A DNA stretch of 12,092 nt from DATECU01 sp035286745 (GTDB taxonomy: Bacteria; Acidobacteriota; Vicinamibacteria; Fen-336). Position 1 is the stretch's first letter; every line of letters begins with the position of its first letter. Below are positions 1-6,256 of the stretch, piece after piece. Location: the NCBI GenBank assembly GCA_035286745.1, contig DATECU010000285.1:1-12092 (forward strand), written 5' to 3'. A program made the position numbers and the translations under genes. Below the pieces are notes generated by a model. The model worked only from the letters and a program-made list of their open reading frames with translations, did not search any database and was not told the origin of the DNA.

Positions 1-332
1 TCGGGGCTGGAGAGGCGCAGGTAGACGAGCTTGACGTTGTAGCCCGCGCGACGCCAGCGTGGGATCGATCGGGCGTACACGAGGCCGCTCAGTGTGGTCT
101 CGAATGCGAAGCTGCGGCCTGCCCGAACGTGCGCCTTGATCTCGTCGAGCATGAGGCGTCCGGCTCGGAGCGCCGAGGCGTTGGGCGCAAAGGGCGACAG
201 GCCACTCGCGATGAGGTCGGCGTTGACGAAGATCGGGCAGTTGACTTCGCCGAGTAAGAACTCGCGGGCGAACGTCGTCTTGCCGGCCCCGTTTGGCCCA
301 GCGATGATGACGATCCGCTTCGCGCTACTCAG
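1..332 (-). CDS. Zeta-toxin-like P-loop ATPase/kinase, 5' part only (runs off left edge)
   Basis: About 110 codons read leftward from the first plausible start and continue past the window edge. A Walker A motif (GPNGAGKTT, bases 273-299) lies about ten residues from the start. It is followed by NADLI, by SPFAPNASALRAGRLMLDEI and by FAFETTLSG. This is the arrangement of the Zeta-toxin/AAA family that resembles kinases phosphorylating UDP-N-acetylglucosamine or other small substrates. The assignment is by recalled family pattern, and the substrate is unknown. The start is odd: an in-frame TGA at 345-347 closes the frame upstream and no ATG, GTG or TTG lies between it and the Walker motif. CTG at 330-332 sits where family members have their ATG, and overlaps a TGA as CTGA. 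Either CTG is used or the gene has lost its start. No convincing antitoxin gene is visible upstream. Confidence 0.72.
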   Translation of the reverse strand, partial: MSSAKRIVIIAGPNGAGKTTFAREFLLGEVNCPIFVNADLIASGLSPFAPNASALRAGRLMLDEIKAHVRAGRSFAFETTLSGLVYARSIPRWRRAGYNVKLVYLRLSSP

Positions 333-344
333 ACAATGCTCCCA

Positions 345-753
345 TCACGCCTCATTGTGGTGCGTGATCGCGGGAGGCGCAAGACCGATTGCCGGCGGTG
401 AGTCCAGTCACGACCGTCAACCAAGATGGCGGCGTTGCGAGTCCCGCTTGGACCTCGCGCCCGCGGATTCTCTGGTTAACAGGTTTCTGGAGTCGTCAAC
501 CAACGCCTCTCGCGCTGTTAACCAGCTCTGCGGGGCTCTCTACCCGCCGGACACTATTTCAAAACGCCGAGAGCGTTTCGGGCGCGGCGCGCGCCCGTAC
601 CCGCGTTCTCTGTTTCGCGGCCAGTGTAGACGCCCACGCGCACACGTCGCCCCAAGTCGCGACGACGCCGCAGTTAGCGGGACGCTCGGCGAGCCAGCGA
701 ACGAGGCTCGCGCTGTCAACCAGGAGGTGGGGGAACTTGATCGAACGGGAGGT
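345..753. other. Gene-free stretch between Zeta-like gene and tRNA-Asn
   Basis: No open frame here looks like a protein. Plus-strand frames crossing it run into the complement of tRNA-Asn and have low-complexity, Arg/Ala/Ser-rich translations. On the minus strand one frame of roughly 55 codons directly after the tRNA (ending near 560) has a somewhat protein-like composition, including a VDSASLVRWLAERP stretch. It has no start codon or ribosome site and is not called. The stretch is best read as decayed accessory DNA, and its main content is the short repeated motif listed separately. Confidence 0.5.
416..722. repeat. Cluster of five GTYAACCA octamers
   Basis: GTCAACCA or GTTAACCA occurs at 416-423, 495-502, 517-524 and 715-722 on the plus strand and at 473-480 on the minus strand. 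Two copies sit in a longer near-identical 17-mer, ctcgcgctgtyaaccag, at 509-525 and 707-723 with one mismatch. The related 9-mer GGTTAACAG at 474-482 (inverted at 515-523) also forms part of the tRNA-Asn anticodon arm at 790-798. Possible roles are recombinase or regulator binding sites or relics of integration. The sequence does not decide among them. Confidence 0.5.
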
Positions 754-828
<75 letters not shown>

Positions 829-858
829 CCAGGGCGGGCGGCGCACGACCAAAGGGGG

Positions 859-887
859 ATTATAGGAACCGGTCTCCGGGGTGTCAA
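859..887 (-). promoter_or_regulatory. Perfect-consensus sigma-70 promoter of tRNA-Asn
   Basis: On the minus strand TTGACA (882-887) and TATAAT (859-864) are separated by exactly 17 bases. Both hexamers match consensus fully. The predicted start falls near 851, about 20-25 bases before the tRNA 5' end at 828. Such a strong core promoter is expected for a stable RNA gene and indicates a conventional housekeeping sigma factor. Confidence 0.9.
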
Positions 888-911
888 ACCTCGAAGAAGC
901 GCGAACCTCCG

Positions 912-936
912 CGGCCCTCGCCCGGAGAGAGGGCCG
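912..936 (-). terminator. Hairpin between mglA and tRNA-Asn, possible terminator without a U-tract
   Basis: CGGCCCTC (912-919) and GAGGGCCG (929-936) form an 8-bp GC-rich perfect stem with a nine-base loop. It lies 26 bases past the mglA stop and just before the tRNA-Asn promoter, where a terminator is expected. No run of T follows on the minus strand, so it is not a classical intrinsic terminator. The call rests on position and stem strength. Confidence 0.35.
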
Positions 937-962
937 GACGAGCCACGCCGGCGCGCGCCCGC

Positions 963-1550
<588 letters not shown>

Positions 1551-1562
1551 GACCCCGGGACG

Positions 1563-2063
1563 CTACTCGCTGAAGAGGCTGTCGATGTCCTCGTCGGTGA
1601 TCTCCGCGAAGGGGCTCTCGAAGGCCCCTCCCGCCGCGGCCTTCTCCTTTTCCACCTTGGCCACGATACGAGCGAAGACGTCGTTGAGTTCCTGGGATGC
1701 CTTCTTGACCCTGAGGCGGACCAGGCCGAGGGAACTGCGCTCGTCGAAGATCACGACCAGGATGACCCGCTGGGCCACGATCGAGATGTGGATGTTGTCC
1801 TTCTCGCCCTCGTGAAAGAGGATCGAGAACTCCTTCTCGCCGATCAGGCGGGCCAGCCCGTCGGTGGCCGCCACGTTGCCGGCGGTCAAGGAGGCGAGGG
1901 AGGTTGTGTCGAGGTTCTCGATGTCGCCGTGGGCCGCGATCTGCTGGCCGTTCTTGTCCACGAGGAAGACGACCTTGGCGTTGGCGTCGATGCGGAGCTT
2001 GGAGATCACCTGTTTGATCTGGTTGAACTCCTCCTCGTACATGACGATGTCGGGCGCCGCCAT
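1563..2063 (-). CDS. mglB: MglB, Roadblock/LC7 GTPase-activating partner of MglA
   Basis: This 166-residue protein matches the Roadblock/LC7 family and specifically MglB. Its N-terminal part contains VMYEEEF, DANAKVVFLVDKNGQ and DTTSLASLTAGNVAA. The middle contains LVVIFDERSSLGLVRLR, and the acidic tail is SPFAEITDEDIDSLFSE. In Myxococcus MglB dimers bind MglA and stimulate its GTP hydrolysis at the lagging pole, and the C-terminal tail affects nucleotide exchange. Gene order mglB-mglA is the same as in Myxococcus. The start is well supported: AGGAGG at 2072-2077 sits eight bases before the ATG. A linker rich in Ala and Gly (about residues 142-147) separates the domain from the tail. Transcription probably begins at the promoter at 2133-2161. 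Confidence 0.95.
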   Translation of the reverse strand: MAAPDIVMYEEEFNQIKQVISKLRIDANAKVVFLVDKNGQQIAAHGDIENLDTTSLASLTAGNVAATDGLARLIGEKEFSILFHEGEKDNIHISIVAQRVILVVIFDERSSLGLVRLRVKKASQELNDVFARIVAKVEKEKAAAGGAFESPFAEITDEDIDSLFSE

Positions 2064-2132
2064 CTAGCGATCCTCCTGTCTCGTGGTCATTCGAAGCGGG
2101 CCTTCCCGCGCGCGGGTCCGCAAGAGGGCCTA

Positions 2133-2161
2133 TTTATAGCCCGCCCCGCAACCCTTTGCAA
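2133..2161 (-). promoter_or_regulatory. Probable sigma-70 promoter of mglBA
   Basis: On the minus strand TTGCAA (2156-2161, 4 of 6 to consensus) and TATAAA (2133-2138, 5 of 6) are separated by 17 bases. The predicted start near 2126 gives a leader of about 60 bases to the mglB ATG. The element stands in an AT-richer patch of a GC-rich gap between recR and mglB. This implies that mglBA can be transcribed independently of the dnaX-recR block. Confidence 0.6.
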
Positions 2162-2264
2162 GGTCGAAGGATCTGGCGCAAGGAGTGGAACAGCCACTTG
2201 GCGCTCGGGTCGCCACGCGGCCCGCCGGCCCTCGATGACCGCGCCACTCAGGCGCCGCGCCGTA

Positions 2265-2288
2265 GCTGAGTGCTGATCGCTGACCGCT
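2265..2288. repeat. Short GCTGANN heptad repeat
   Basis: Three consecutive seven-base units GCTGAGT, GCTGATC and GCTGACC are followed by GCT, just beyond the recR stop on the minus strand. The array is short and lies outside coding sequence. Its function is unknown, and it may be a remnant of a longer slippage-prone array. Confidence 0.5.
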
Positions 2289-2299
2289 TCTTTTCGAGG

Positions 2300-2896
2300 T
2301 CAATACTCCCGCCGCCCCTCCATGGCCTTGGCCATGGTGACCTCGTCGGCCCAATCGAGGTCGGAGCCCACCGGCACCCCCATGGCGATGCGGGTGACCT
2401 TGACCCCGAGCGGCTTCAGGATGCGCGACAGGTACACGGCGGTGGCTTCGCCCTCCACGGTCGGGCTGGTGGCCAGGATCACCTCCTGGATGCCGCCCTG
2501 ACGGATGCGTTCGAGCAGTCCCTGGATTCGCAGCTCGTCGGGACCGATCCCCGAGAGCGGTGAGAGAGCGCCGTGAAGCACGTGGTAGCGGCCCTTGAAG
2601 TCACGGGTTCGCTCGACGGCCAGCAGGCTATGCGGTTCCTCGACCACGCACACGATGCCGCCGGCGCGGTTGGGGTCGGAACAGGTGGCGCAGACCTCCT
2701 GGTCGGTGAAGGCGTTGCAGACGGTGCAGGTGCGCACGCTGTCGATCAACTCGCCCACCGCCTGGGACAGCCGCGCGGCCCCTTCCCGCGAGCCCTTCAA
2801 GATGTGAAAGGCGATGCGCTGGGCTGACTTGGGGCCGATGCCGGGCAGCCGCTTGAGCTCGTCGATGAGGCGGGCGAGAGGGGCGGGGTAGTCCAC
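2300..2896 (-). CDS. recR: Recombination mediator RecR
   Basis: At 198 residues this is a standard-length RecR. The helix-hairpin-helix LPGIGPKSAQRIAFHIL occupies residues 17-33. A C4 zinc finger has cysteines 57, 60, 69 and 72. A Toprim core includes VCVVEE around residues 82-87, and the C-terminal LATSPTVEGEATAVYL and MGVPVGSDLDWADE motifs are intact. RecR acts with RecO, and with RecF where present, to load RecA onto SSB-coated gapped DNA. The start is GTG at 2894-2896. An in-frame TAA four codons upstream excludes any longer product. The ribosome site is weak. It lies 52 bases after ybaB in the conserved dnaX-ybaB-recR order and is probably co-transcribed with them. Confidence 0.97.
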   Translation of the reverse strand: MDYPAPLARLIDELKRLPGIGPKSAQRIAFHILKGSREGAARLSQAVGELIDSVRTCTVCNAFTDQEVCATCSDPNRAGGIVCVVEEPHSLLAVERTRDFKGRYHVLHGALSPLSGIGPDELRIQGLLERIRQGGIQEVILATSPTVEGEATAVYLSRILKPLGVKVTRIAMGVPVGSDLDWADEVTMAKAMEGRREY

Positions 2897-2948
2897 CTCG
2901 GAAGTTTAGACCGAGGTCGGTCGCGAACACGACTGAGCCTTGCGGGCT

Positions 2949-3260
2949 CTAGAAGAGCCCGGGGATCTTCATCCCGCCGGCCAGACCGCCCAGCTTCTCC
3001 TGGATCGCCTCGTCGACCTTGCGGGCGGCCTCGTTGACAGCAGCCAGGATCAGGTCCTGGAGCATCTCCACGTCTTCCTTGCTCACCACCTCGGGGTCGA
3101 TGGCGAGCGCCTTGACGTTCTTGGAGCCGTCCATCACGACCTTGACCATGCCGCCGCCGGCGGTGGCCTCGATCTCGAGAGCAGCGATCTCCTTTTGGAC
3201 GCGCTCCTGCATCTGCTGGACCTGCTTCATCAGCTTCTGGGGATTCCCGAACGGGTTCAC
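2949..3260 (-). CDS. ybaB: YbaB/EbfC family nucleoid-associated DNA-binding protein
   Basis: This 103-residue protein has the typical YbaB/EbfC length and pattern. The N-terminus is MNPFGNPQKLMKQVQQMQER, a predicted amphipathic helix. After it come the strand-forming EIEATAGGGMVKVVMDGSKNV and DPEVVSKEDVEMLQDLILAAVNEA, with a short Gly-rich C-terminal tail. Members form dimers that bind DNA and influence nucleoid structure or expression. The codon read as Met is GTG at 3258-3260, preceded by a GGAAGG ribosome site five bases away. It sits 43 bases after dnaX and before recR, a widely conserved neighbourhood that supports the call. Its specific targets cannot be inferred. Confidence 0.95.
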   Translation of the reverse strand: MNPFGNPQKLMKQVQQMQERVQKEIAALEIEATAGGGMVKVVMDGSKNVKALAIDPEVVSKEDVEMLQDLILAAVNEAARKVDEAIQEKLGGLAGGMKIPGLF

Positions 3261-3303
3261 AAGCGCCTTCCTTTCCGGTTTCGGTCACCGCTGCGAGCAC
3301 GCC

Positions 3304-4962
3304 TCACGATTCGACCTCACGCACGCCCACAACCTTGCCGCCGAAGAGATCGAGTGCCTCCTGGACGGCGGGCTCCTTGCTCGCCTCCTCCGCCAGACGA
3401 CGCTTCTTCTCCTGGGCCGGTGAAGCCGCCGGGGCTTCCTGACCGGCGGGGCCGGCCGCCACCTTCACCTTGAACGGGCGCCCCCCGGCCTTGCGCGCCA
3501 GCTCGCGGTAGTCGTCCAGGTGCATCTCGGCGAACACCTTCCAGTCGGCGGCCACCTCCAGGAAGAGGGTGTCGCCTTCCAGGCGGGCCGACGCGGTGCG
3601 AATCGAGGGGGCCAGGGAAGGACGCGCCTGGGCCGCCATGGCGGCGAGGAGACCGTCGGTGGTCGTGGGGTCCAGGTCGGACGGGCCGGGTGCCGAACCG
3701 GGGCCGGAGACCGGTTCGGTGGGCTTGGCGGCCGCCGGCCGGGTTACCGCAGGCGCAGCGGGCGAGGGCTGGGAGCGCACCGGCAGCGGCGGGCTCGAGG
3801 CTGCTCGCGGCGTCCCCGCGGCCAGCCCCTCCACCCGGGCCACCAGCTCCGCCATCGGCAGAAGCCGCCGCAGCTGCGCCATCTTCAGGAGCGCCAGCTC
3901 CAGGGTCACCCGTGGATCCTGCGCCCAACGCAAATCGCCTTCCGCCTTGGTGAGGACCTCGAACATGCGGAGCAGGTCTTCCTCGCTGAGCGCCGCCGCC
4001 AGCGGTCGCATGCGTTCCCGCTCCTCGGGCACGATAGGTGCCAGGAGCGGGCTGCCTTGGGGAGCCAGCTTCACCAGCAGGATCTCGCGCAGGTGCAGCA
4101 GCAGCTCGCGGGCGAAGTTGCGGTAGTCGGCGCCGTAGTCGGAAAGGCGCTCCACCAGCTCCAGCAGGCCCAGGCTGTCACATTCGGCGATGCCGCGGGA
4201 GGCGGCCAGCAGCAGCTCGCGGTCGATCAGGCCCAGCAGGGCGCCGATGTCCTCGTCCTTGATCTCCGAACCGCTGAACGCGAGCACCTGATCGAAGAGC
4301 GAGAGCGCGTCGCGCACGCTGCCTTCGGCGGCACGGGCGAAGCGGGCCAGGGCCTCGTCGCTCACCTTGATGCCCTCGCCGTCGGCCACCTTGCGCAGGT
4401 GAGCCACCAGCTCCCGGGCCGGGATCATGCGGAAGTCATACTGCTGGCAGCGGGAGAGGATGGTGTCCGGGAGCTTGTGGTACTCGGTGGTGGCGAAGAT
4501 AAACTTCACCCGCGGCGGCGGTTCCTCCAGGGTCTTGAGCAGCGCGTTGAAGGCCCCGGTGGAGAGCATGTGGACCTCGTCGATGATCCAGATCTTGAAG
4601 CGGTCCCGGGCCGGGTTGTAGCGGGCGCTCTCCCTGAGTTCCCGCACCTGCTCCACCCCGTTGTGAGTGGCGCCGTCGATCTCCTGGACATCGAGCGAGT
4701 GGCCTTCGGCGATCTCGCGGCAGGAGGAGCACTCCCCGCAGGGATCGGGGGTGGGCTGGTCGCTCTTCGAGCAGTTCAGGGCTTTGGCCAGGATGCGGGC
4801 GGAGGTGGTCTTGCCGACCCCGCGGGCGCCCGAGAGCAGGAAGGCGTGGCCGATGCGTCCGGAAGCCAGCGCGTTCTTCAGGGTGCGAACCAGCGTGGGC
4901 TGGCCCACCACCTCGTCGAAGTTCTTGGGCCGCCACTTGAGGGCGAGCACGCGATAGGACAT
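3304..4962 (-). CDS. dnaX: DNA polymerase III subunit tau (DnaX clamp loader)
   Basis: The 552-residue protein begins with the AAA+ clamp-loader core. Walker A GARGVGKTT is at residues 45-53. A zinc-binding set of cysteines is at 64, 75, 78 and 81. Walker B WIIDEVHML is at 125-133, sensor 1 FATTE at 156-160, the arginine-finger SRC at 170-172, and sensor 2 is the EGSVRDALSLFDQ segment. The collar domain follows, then a Pro/Ala-rich linker (about residues 378-435) and a C-terminal domain with alpha/beta character that should bind polymerase or helicase. The subunit opens and loads the sliding clamp. No A-run slippery site of the Escherichia coli gamma type is visible, so one full-length product is expected. 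The ATG at 4960-4962 has a weak ribosome site and starts 23 bases after the predicted SRP RNA 3' end, so joint transcription is plausible. Confidence 0.97.
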   Translation of the reverse strand: MSYRVLALKWRPKNFDEVVGQPTLVRTLKNALASGRIGHAFLLSGARGVGKTTSARILAKALNCSKSDQPTPDPCGECSSCREIAEGHSLDVQEIDGATHNGVEQVRELRESARYNPARDRFKIWIIDEVHMLSTGAFNALLKTLEEPPPRVKFIFATTEYHKLPDTILSRCQQYDFRMIPARELVAHLRKVADGEGIKVSDEALARFARAAEGSVRDALSLFDQVLAFSGSEIKDEDIGALLGLIDRELLLAASRGIAECDSLGLLELVERLSDYGADYRNFARELLLHLREILLVKLAPQGSPLLAPIVPEERERMRPLAAALSEEDLLRMFEVLTKAEGDLRWAQDPRVTLELALLKMAQLRRLLPMAELVARVEGLAAGTPRAASSPPLPVRSQPSPAAPAVTRPAAAKPTEPVSGPGSAPGPSDLDPTTTDGLLAAMAAQARPSLAPSIRTASARLEGDTLFLEVAADWKVFAEMHLDDYRELARKAGGRPFKVKVAAGPAGQEAPAASPAQEKKRRLAEEASKEPAVQEALDLFGGKVVGVREVES

Positions 4963-4985
4963 CGTGTCTGGGAACCCTTCGAAGC

Positions 4986-5117
4986 GGGCCGGCCGAAGCG
5001 TGAGCCCCGGAGGACCTGCGGCACACTCCAGGGGCGCCTAACCGTTGCTCCCTTCCGGGCCTGGCGGGGTTCGGCGTCTGGCGTTGCGCAGGGCCGGGAC
5101 TCACCTTCGGCCGGCCC
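4986..5117 (-). ncRNA. ffs: Signal recognition particle RNA (4.5S type)
   Basis: The minus strand contains the hallmark helix 8 of bacterial SRP RNA at about 5044-5065: CCAGG, then a CCC stem, the GGAA tetraloop, GGG and AGCAAC, which together bind the Ffh M domain. The ends pair well: the first 13 bases from 5117 complement the last 13 ending at 4986, and the helix continues as GTGAG/CTCAC across a one-base bulge. The RNA is therefore about 132 bases, slightly longer than the Escherichia coli 4.5S RNA. The exact ends are inferred from pairing. With Ffh and FtsY it targets nascent membrane proteins. It precedes dnaX as scr does in Bacillus. It is divergent from tRNA-Ser, with 76 bases between them to hold both promoters. 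Confidence 0.93.
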
Positions 5118-5174
5118 GATCTCGTAGGTTAGCGCAAAAGACCGGGGACCGGTAGCGCCGGAGGGCAGTTGAAG

Positions 5175-5180
5175 TAGAAT
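5175..5180 (+). promoter_or_regulatory. Possible -10 element of tRNA-Ser
   Basis: TAGAAT matches the sigma-70 -10 consensus at 5 of 6 positions and ends 13 bases before the tRNA-Ser 5' end. No good -35 hexamer is found at 16-18 bases upstream, so the call is tentative. A promoter is expected in this divergent gap because the neighbouring SRP RNA is transcribed the other way. Confidence 0.35.
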
Positions 5181-5193
5181 TGAGGGTCGCCGC

Positions 5194-5285
<92 letters not shown>

Positions 5286-5306
5286 CGAGTGCAGGCCACC
5301 GCGCAG

Positions 5307-5529
5307 CGCAGCGGGATTCACTCCCGCGCAGCGGCGGGGGGGTCTGGGGGGTGCGACGGAAGCACGTTCCCAAGCCCAAGCCGCGCGGCGCAGCGGGATT
5401 CACTCCCGCGCAGCCGCGGGGGGGTCTGGGGGGTGCGACGGAAGCACGTTCCCAAGCCCAAGCCGCGCGGCGCAGCGGGATTCACTCCCGCGCAGCCGCT
5501 GGGGGGTCTGGGGGGTGCGACGGAAGCAC
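5307..5529. repeat. 82-bp tandem repeat, 2.7 copies
   Basis: Copies occupy 5307-5388, 5389-5470 and 5471-5529, the last being partial. Copies 1 and 2 differ by one base in the part compared (a G/C change after the first hairpin). Each unit opens with a hairpin, GCGGGA-TTCAC-TCCCGC. Next come two G-runs separated by TCT (seven and six G) and a GTGC/GCAC mini-stem. Complete copies end in a GTTCCCAAGCCCAAGCCGC tail. The unit is not a CRISPR repeat, since it is contiguous with no spacers. All frames are open in places, but the translations are low-complexity and are not regarded as protein. The array fills most of the gap between tRNA-Ser and the antitoxin gene. Confidence 0.9.
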
Positions 5530-5536
5530 CCCCCAG
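5508..5536. other. Perfect 11-bp GC hairpin at the end of the repeat array
   Basis: CTGGGGGGTGC (5508-5518) and GCACCCCCCAG (5526-5536) are perfectly complementary around the loop GACGGAA. The third repeat copy departs from the consensus inside this stem, at about 5530, where GTTCCC is replaced by CCCCC. The result is a far stronger hairpin than in copies 1 and 2. It could end tRNA-Ser transcription, although no T-run follows on either strand, or mark the boundary of a mobile repeat. Confidence 0.6.
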
Positions 5537-5613
5537 CTCAATGACGCGGCGAAGATGGCGCATGGCTTGGTGGCATGGCACATCTGGGGCGGACATTTGG
5601 TAGGATCTGGGGT

Positions 5614-5922
5614 ATGACTGCCACGAAGGTCAAGATCAGCGTGACCGTCGCCCCGGATCTCCTCCGGGGGATCGATCGTGAAGCCACGACGGAGGGAAGC
5701 AGCCGGAGCGCCGTCGTCGAGCGGCTGCTCCGCCGGGGCGTACAGGGCGAGCGGTTGAAGCAGTTGGAGACAGCCACGGCGGAGTACTACGACTCGCTAT
5801 CGGACCGGCAGAGGGCGGACGACGAGGACTTCGCCAGGGCCTCTGCCGCCGCGGCCCGCCGCCTGAACCCCGACCAGCCCATCGAGGGAGCGGGGCGCCC
5901 GCGATCGCGGCGGGTGGGCTAA
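5614..5922 (+). CDS. Ribbon-helix-helix antitoxin (CopG/MazE-like)
   Basis: The 102-residue product begins with a ribbon-helix-helix pattern at about residues 5-42. The strand KVKISVTVAPDLLRGIDRE is followed by a helix with the SSRSAVVERLLRRG turn and helix typical of this fold. The rest is a charged, flexible C-terminal tail, as in antitoxins that wrap around a MazF-type partner. The ATG at 5614 is preferred over an upstream in-frame ATG at 5575, because the RHH strand begins within a few residues of it and an AGGA lies about nine bases upstream. The gene ends five bases before the toxin start, the usual antitoxin-first arrangement. Such proteins bind their own promoter, so autoregulation of the pair is likely. 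No operator palindrome was identified. Confidence 0.82.
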   Translation: MTATKVKISVTVAPDLLRGIDREATTEGSSRSAVVERLLRRGVQGERLKQLETATAEYYDSLSDRQRADDEDFARASAAAARRLNPDQPIEGAGRPRSRRVG

Positions 5923-5927
5923 GACCG

Positions 5928-6245
5928 GTGTTGCGCCGGGGGCACCTGTACTGGGCGCGACTCGACAAGCGACGGCCGGTGCTGGTCGTCTCCATCGATG
6001 CCCGCAACGAGCGGGCCAACGACGTCATGGTCGTGCCTTGCTCGACATCGCTGCGTGCGGCGCCGACGCATGTCTTGCTCGCGCAGGGCGAAGGAGGCCT
6101 CTTGCGCCCCTGTGTTCTCAAGTGCGAGCAAGTGACGACGCTGCCCCAGGCCGACGTGCTGGAACCGGCTATGGCTGCCCTGGGACCTCACCGAATGCGA
6201 GAGGTCGAAAGAGCAATCCTGCGCGCTATCGGCGTTCCAGCCTGA
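5928..6245 (+). CDS. MazF/PemK-family endoribonuclease toxin
   Basis: The 105-residue protein has the compact MazF/PemK pattern. RRGHLYWARL opens the barrel, followed by KRRPVLVVS (residues 14-22) with the conserved arginine at 16. VMVVPCSTS (residues 34-41) carries the Ser/Thr region near the active site. APTHVLL and LKCEQVTTL complete the core, and a C-terminal helix ends the protein. Family members cut mRNA or tRNA at short sequence motifs, and the cleavage site here cannot be predicted. Translation starts at GTG 5928-5930, five bases after the antitoxin TAA, with a weak ribosome site. This suggests translational coupling that keeps toxin below antitoxin. Its stop is only 11 bases from the stop of the convergent GGDEF gene. 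Confidence 0.87.
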   Translation: MLRRGHLYWARLDKRRPVLVVSIDARNERANDVMVVPCSTSLRAAPTHVLLAQGEGGLLRPCVLKCEQVTTLPQADVLEPAMAALGPHRMREVERAILRAIGVPA

Positions 6246-6256
6246 GGCGTTGCCAG

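Noticed and set aside
416..722. Integron attC sites
   Set aside because: The GTYAACCA copies do not fit the GTTRRRY/RYYYAAC core consensus and no paired attC fold was found.
3304..4962. Programmed frameshift in dnaX giving a gamma subunit
   Set aside because: No A-rich slippery heptamer is seen. The Lys-rich spot near the C-terminus is coded as GAGAAGAAGCG and is too late for a gamma product.
3520..5127. Long plus-strand open frame of 535 codons
   Set aside because: It is antisense to dnaX and the SRP RNA, its translation is low-complexity and Gly/Arg/Gln-rich, and dnaX on the other strand has all catalytic motifs.
5307..5529. CRISPR array
   Set aside because: The 82-bp units are contiguous and nearly identical, without unique spacers, and no cas gene is present.
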